From: Bacillota bacterium
GTDB lineage: Bacteria > Bacillota > Clostridia > Oscillospirales > Oscillospiraceae
Reading direction: 5' to 3'
DNA: 6,014 nucleotides
NCBI GenBank assembly: GCA_023395775.1
Contig: JAEWYA010000036.1
Coordinates: 1-6,014 of the forward strand
Made by a program: the position numbers and the translations under genes. Positions 4,241-6,014 of this stretch are shown in pieces. Positions within the stretch are counted from its first letter, which is position 1. Each line of letters opens with the position of its first letter. Below the pieces are notes generated by a model. That model was not told the DNA's origin. It searched no databases and saw only the letters and a list, made by a program, of their open reading frames with translations.

Positions 4241-5500
4241 GTGAAAACTACTACGAAACTAGAGATGCGCCCCGTGGCGGAGCTCATTCCCTACGCCCGC
4301 AACGCGCGGGAACACAGCGAGGAACAGATTCAAAACCTGCGGGCCAGCCTGCGGGAGTTCGGATTTGTCGCGCCGCTGCTGATCGATGCAAGAGACAACA
4401 TTCTGGCGGGGCACGGGCGTCTGCTGGCGGCCAGAGCCGAGGGGATGACCGAGGTGCCGTGCGTGCTGGTGGAGCACCTGACCGATGTGCAGCGCCGCGC
4501 CTACATCCTGGCGGACAATCGGCTGGCCGAGCAGGCCAGTTGGGATGCGGAGCTGGTTAGTCTGGAGCTTCAGGATCTGAAAGAGGCGGGCTATGAGCTG
4601 AATCTGACTGGCTTTGACGAGGACGACATCCTCCTGGATGAGTCTACCGATGCCCAGGAGGACGACTTTGAGCCGGAACTTCCGACGGAGCCGGTCAGCA
4701 AGCCGGGACAGATCTATCAGCTGGGACGGCACCGCCTGATGTGCGGGAGCGCTACTGAGAAACGCGATGTAACCGCACTGATGGACGGTGCCCAGGCGCA
4801 GCTGCTGCTTTTAGACCCGCCCTACAACGTGGACATTACCGGCGGGACAAAGGATCACCTGAAAATTCAGAATGATCACCAGGACGACGCGGCGTTTCTT
4901 AAATTTCTGGATGCGGCTCTTACAAACGCACGGGACGTGCTGGAGCCGGGGGCCTCGTTTTACATCTGGCACGCGGACGGCGCTCCCGGGCGGCTATTTC
5001 GAGATGCCTGTTATGATGTGGGGCTGGAGGTGCGGCAGTGCCTGATCTGGGTGAAGCAGAGCGCCACCATTGGCCGTCAGGATTATCACTGGCAGCATGA
5101 GCCCTGTCTGCACGGGCAGACGGAACCGGAGGAGCTGGATTGCGGCGGCACTTGGGACGGTCACGAATCCTGCTTGTATGGATGGAAAGACGGAAGGGCG
5201 CACCTGTGGTGCTCCGACCGGAAGCAGACCACTGTTTTGGAGTACGACCGGCCCGCCAAAAACAAAGAGCACCCCACCATGAAGCCGGTGCGGCTGTTTG
5301 CCTATCAGGTGGCCAACTCCACGCTGCGGGAGGCTGTGGTGCTTGATCTGTTCGCCGGGAGCGGCACGACGGCGATTGCATGTGAGCAGCTGGGGCGCGT
5401 GGCCTATCTGATGGAATCCGACCCCCGCTTTGTGGATGTGATCATCCGGCGCTGGGAGGCCTTTACCAGGGGAAAGGCGGTGCTGCTGAATGCCTCCTAA
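4241..5500 (+). CDS. DNA adenine/cytosine-N4 methyltransferase with ParB-like N-terminal domain
   Basis: A 419-residue protein. Residues about 8-100 form a ParB/Srx-like domain (VAELIPYARNAREHSEEQI, then the NILAGHGRLLAA box and a DVQRRAYILADNRLAE helix). An acidic linker (about 125-150) leads to an N6/N4 amino-methyltransferase in which DPPY (192-195) precedes HPTMKP (344-349) and LDLFAGSGTT (368-377, SAM-binding motif I). That order marks the beta class. It transfers a methyl group from SAM to a base amino group. The target cannot be read from sequence. No restriction enzyme is adjacent, so it is an orphan, probably protecting phage DNA or marking it for packaging. The start is GTG 4241, 5 nt after AGGAG (4231-4235). 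A 22-residue stretch at 291-312 repeats the HEPCL-G pattern and looks inserted. Confidence 0.93.
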   Translation: MKTTTKLEMRPVAELIPYARNAREHSEEQIQNLRASLREFGFVAPLLIDARDNILAGHGRLLAARAEGMTEVPCVLVEHLTDVQRRAYILADNRLAEQASWDAELVSLELQDLKEAGYELNLTGFDEDDILLDESTDAQEDDFEPELPTEPVSKPGQIYQLGRHRLMCGSATEKRDVTALMDGAQAQLLLLDPPYNVDITGGTKDHLKIQNDHQDDAAFLKFLDAALTNARDVLEPGASFYIWHADGAPGRLFRDACYDVGLEVRQCLIWVKQSATIGRQDYHWQHEPCLHGQTEPEELDCGGTWDGHESCLYGWKDGRAHLWCSDRKQTTVLEYDRPAKNKEHPTMKPVRLFAYQVANSTLREAVVLDLFAGSGTTAIACEQLGRVAYLMESDPRFVDVIIRRWEAFTRGKAVLLNAS

Positions 5501-5963
5501 GCGTCAGCCAGTGGCGTCGCTTCGGGCAAAAGGCAGCAGACATTACACCAAAGCGCAGCTGGAGGAACGGGAGGCGCGGGAAATCCAGGCACCGCCCGCC
5601 CAGGAACTGGACCCGCCGTCCTATCTTCCGGCGTCCCTGGCAAAGAAGTTTCGAGAGCTGTCACCTGTGCTGATTCGGATGGGGGTTTTGACGTCCCTGG
5701 ATGCCGACGGTCTCGCCCGGTACCTGCTGGCAGAGCAGCATTACCTGCGGGCCACCAACCGGCTGACTGCGGCCATGAACGCCGGGAACCCGGACGATTC
5801 TCAAAAGTGGTCAGCGATGCAGGATCGGTTTTTTCGGCAGTGCCGGTCGGCGGCGGCCGATCTGTGTCTGACGGTATCCAGCCGGTGCAGTTTGGTACTG
5901 CCGCCCGGAAGCGCCGCTGGGGAGACCCCTGAAAAGGAGGCGGATCTTTTTGGCGACGACTAA
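5490..5963 (+). CDS. Terminase small subunit, P27 family (second copy)
   Basis: A 157-residue protein directly before the large terminase, the usual place of the small subunit. It has a basic start with KGSRHYTKAQLEEREAREIQ (14-33), a typical P27 feature, then YLPASLAKKFRELSPVLIRM and GVLTSLDADGLARYLLAEQH for the helical core, WSAMQDRFFRQC (107-118), and a C-terminal LCLTVSSRCSLVLP that corresponds to the LGLTPxSRxRL signature of the family. It ends in an acidic tail, DLFGDD. The ATG lies inside the end of the methyltransferase gene (11-bp overlap) and its ribosome binding site is weak (AAAGG about 11 nt upstream), suggesting coupling to translation of the methyltransferase. It is more compact than the first P27-like protein and is the better candidate for the working small subunit. 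Confidence 0.9.
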   Translation: MPPKRQPVASLRAKGSRHYTKAQLEEREAREIQAPPAQELDPPSYLPASLAKKFRELSPVLIRMGVLTSLDADGLARYLLAEQHYLRATNRLTAAMNAGNPDDSQKWSAMQDRFFRQCRSAAADLCLTVSSRCSLVLPPGSAAGETPEKEADLFGDD

Positions 5964-6014
5964 AAGCGTCCGCAGGCAGAGCGGCCTGCATCATCCGGTT
6001 TCGGTCTACGCCAA
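5950..6014 (+). CDS. Terminase large subunit, first residues only
   Basis: The frame starts at TTG 5950, 9 nt after a strong AAGGAGG (5934-5940), and runs off the right edge. The visible part, ATTKSVRRQSGLHHPVSVYA after the initiator, matches the usual beginning of large terminases linked to P27-type small subunits (a basic stretch, then HPVxxYA). The large subunit is the ATPase and nuclease that drives DNA into the capsid. The TTG start and a 14-bp overlap with the preceding gene indicate coupled translation. The catalytic motifs lie outside the window, so the call rests on position and the short N-terminal match. Confidence 0.8.
   Translation, partial: MATTKSVRRQSGLHHPVSVYA

Noticed and set aside
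1..6014. tRNA genes, CRISPR arrays, insertion sequences or attachment sites
   Set aside because: I saw no cloverleaf-like segments, regularly spaced repeats, transposase motifs or integrase-linked core repeats.

Overview
The window looks like part of a tailed-phage genome or prophage from a Gram-positive, probably clostridial (Bacillota), host. The evidence is strong AGGAGG-type ribosome binding sites before nearly every gene, frequent GTG and TTG starts, tight overlaps between genes, and a gene order running from DNA metabolism (SSB) through small accessory genes and an HUH replication initiator to the packaging module. The host assignment is an inference from style and protein families. No host gene is visible.

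Layout. Positions 1-506 hold the tail of an unrecognised gene and a complete single-stranded DNA-binding protein (SSB). Positions 404-760 hold the most unusual piece: a small gene on the opposite strand with its own promoter-like sequence, a good ribosome binding site and a textbook intrinsic terminator hidden inside the ssb coding sequence. Its reading frame appears broken by one base. Positions 770-1988 hold four small plus-strand genes: two cysteine-rich, one XRE-type helix-turn-helix, one unrecognised. Positions 1978-2715 encode an HUH-motif replication initiator. After an AT-rich gap of about 57 bp comes a small cysteine-rich KTR-like protein (2773-2970), whose 3' end forms the stem of a strong intrinsic terminator (2956-3010).

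Positions 3029-6014 are the packaging module: an HNH nuclease, a 220-bp non-coding stretch dense in short repeats and dyads (a candidate cos region), a P27-type small terminase, an orphan DNA methyltransferase with a ParB-like N-terminal domain, a second P27-type small terminase, and the first codons of the large terminase, which starts at TTG.

How the parts fit: SSB and the HUH protein would serve DNA replication. The HNH nuclease, small terminase(s) and large terminase would cut and package the product, and the methyltransferase could mark phage DNA against host restriction. The terminator before the HNH gene leaves no room for a new promoter, so packaging genes would depend on read-through, antitermination or a promoter inside an upstream gene. 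The main points for follow-up are the opposite-strand cassette at 404-760, the duplicated stem arm in the 2956-3010 terminator, the repeat-rich gap at 3404-3623, and the two small-terminase-like genes flanking a methyltransferase.
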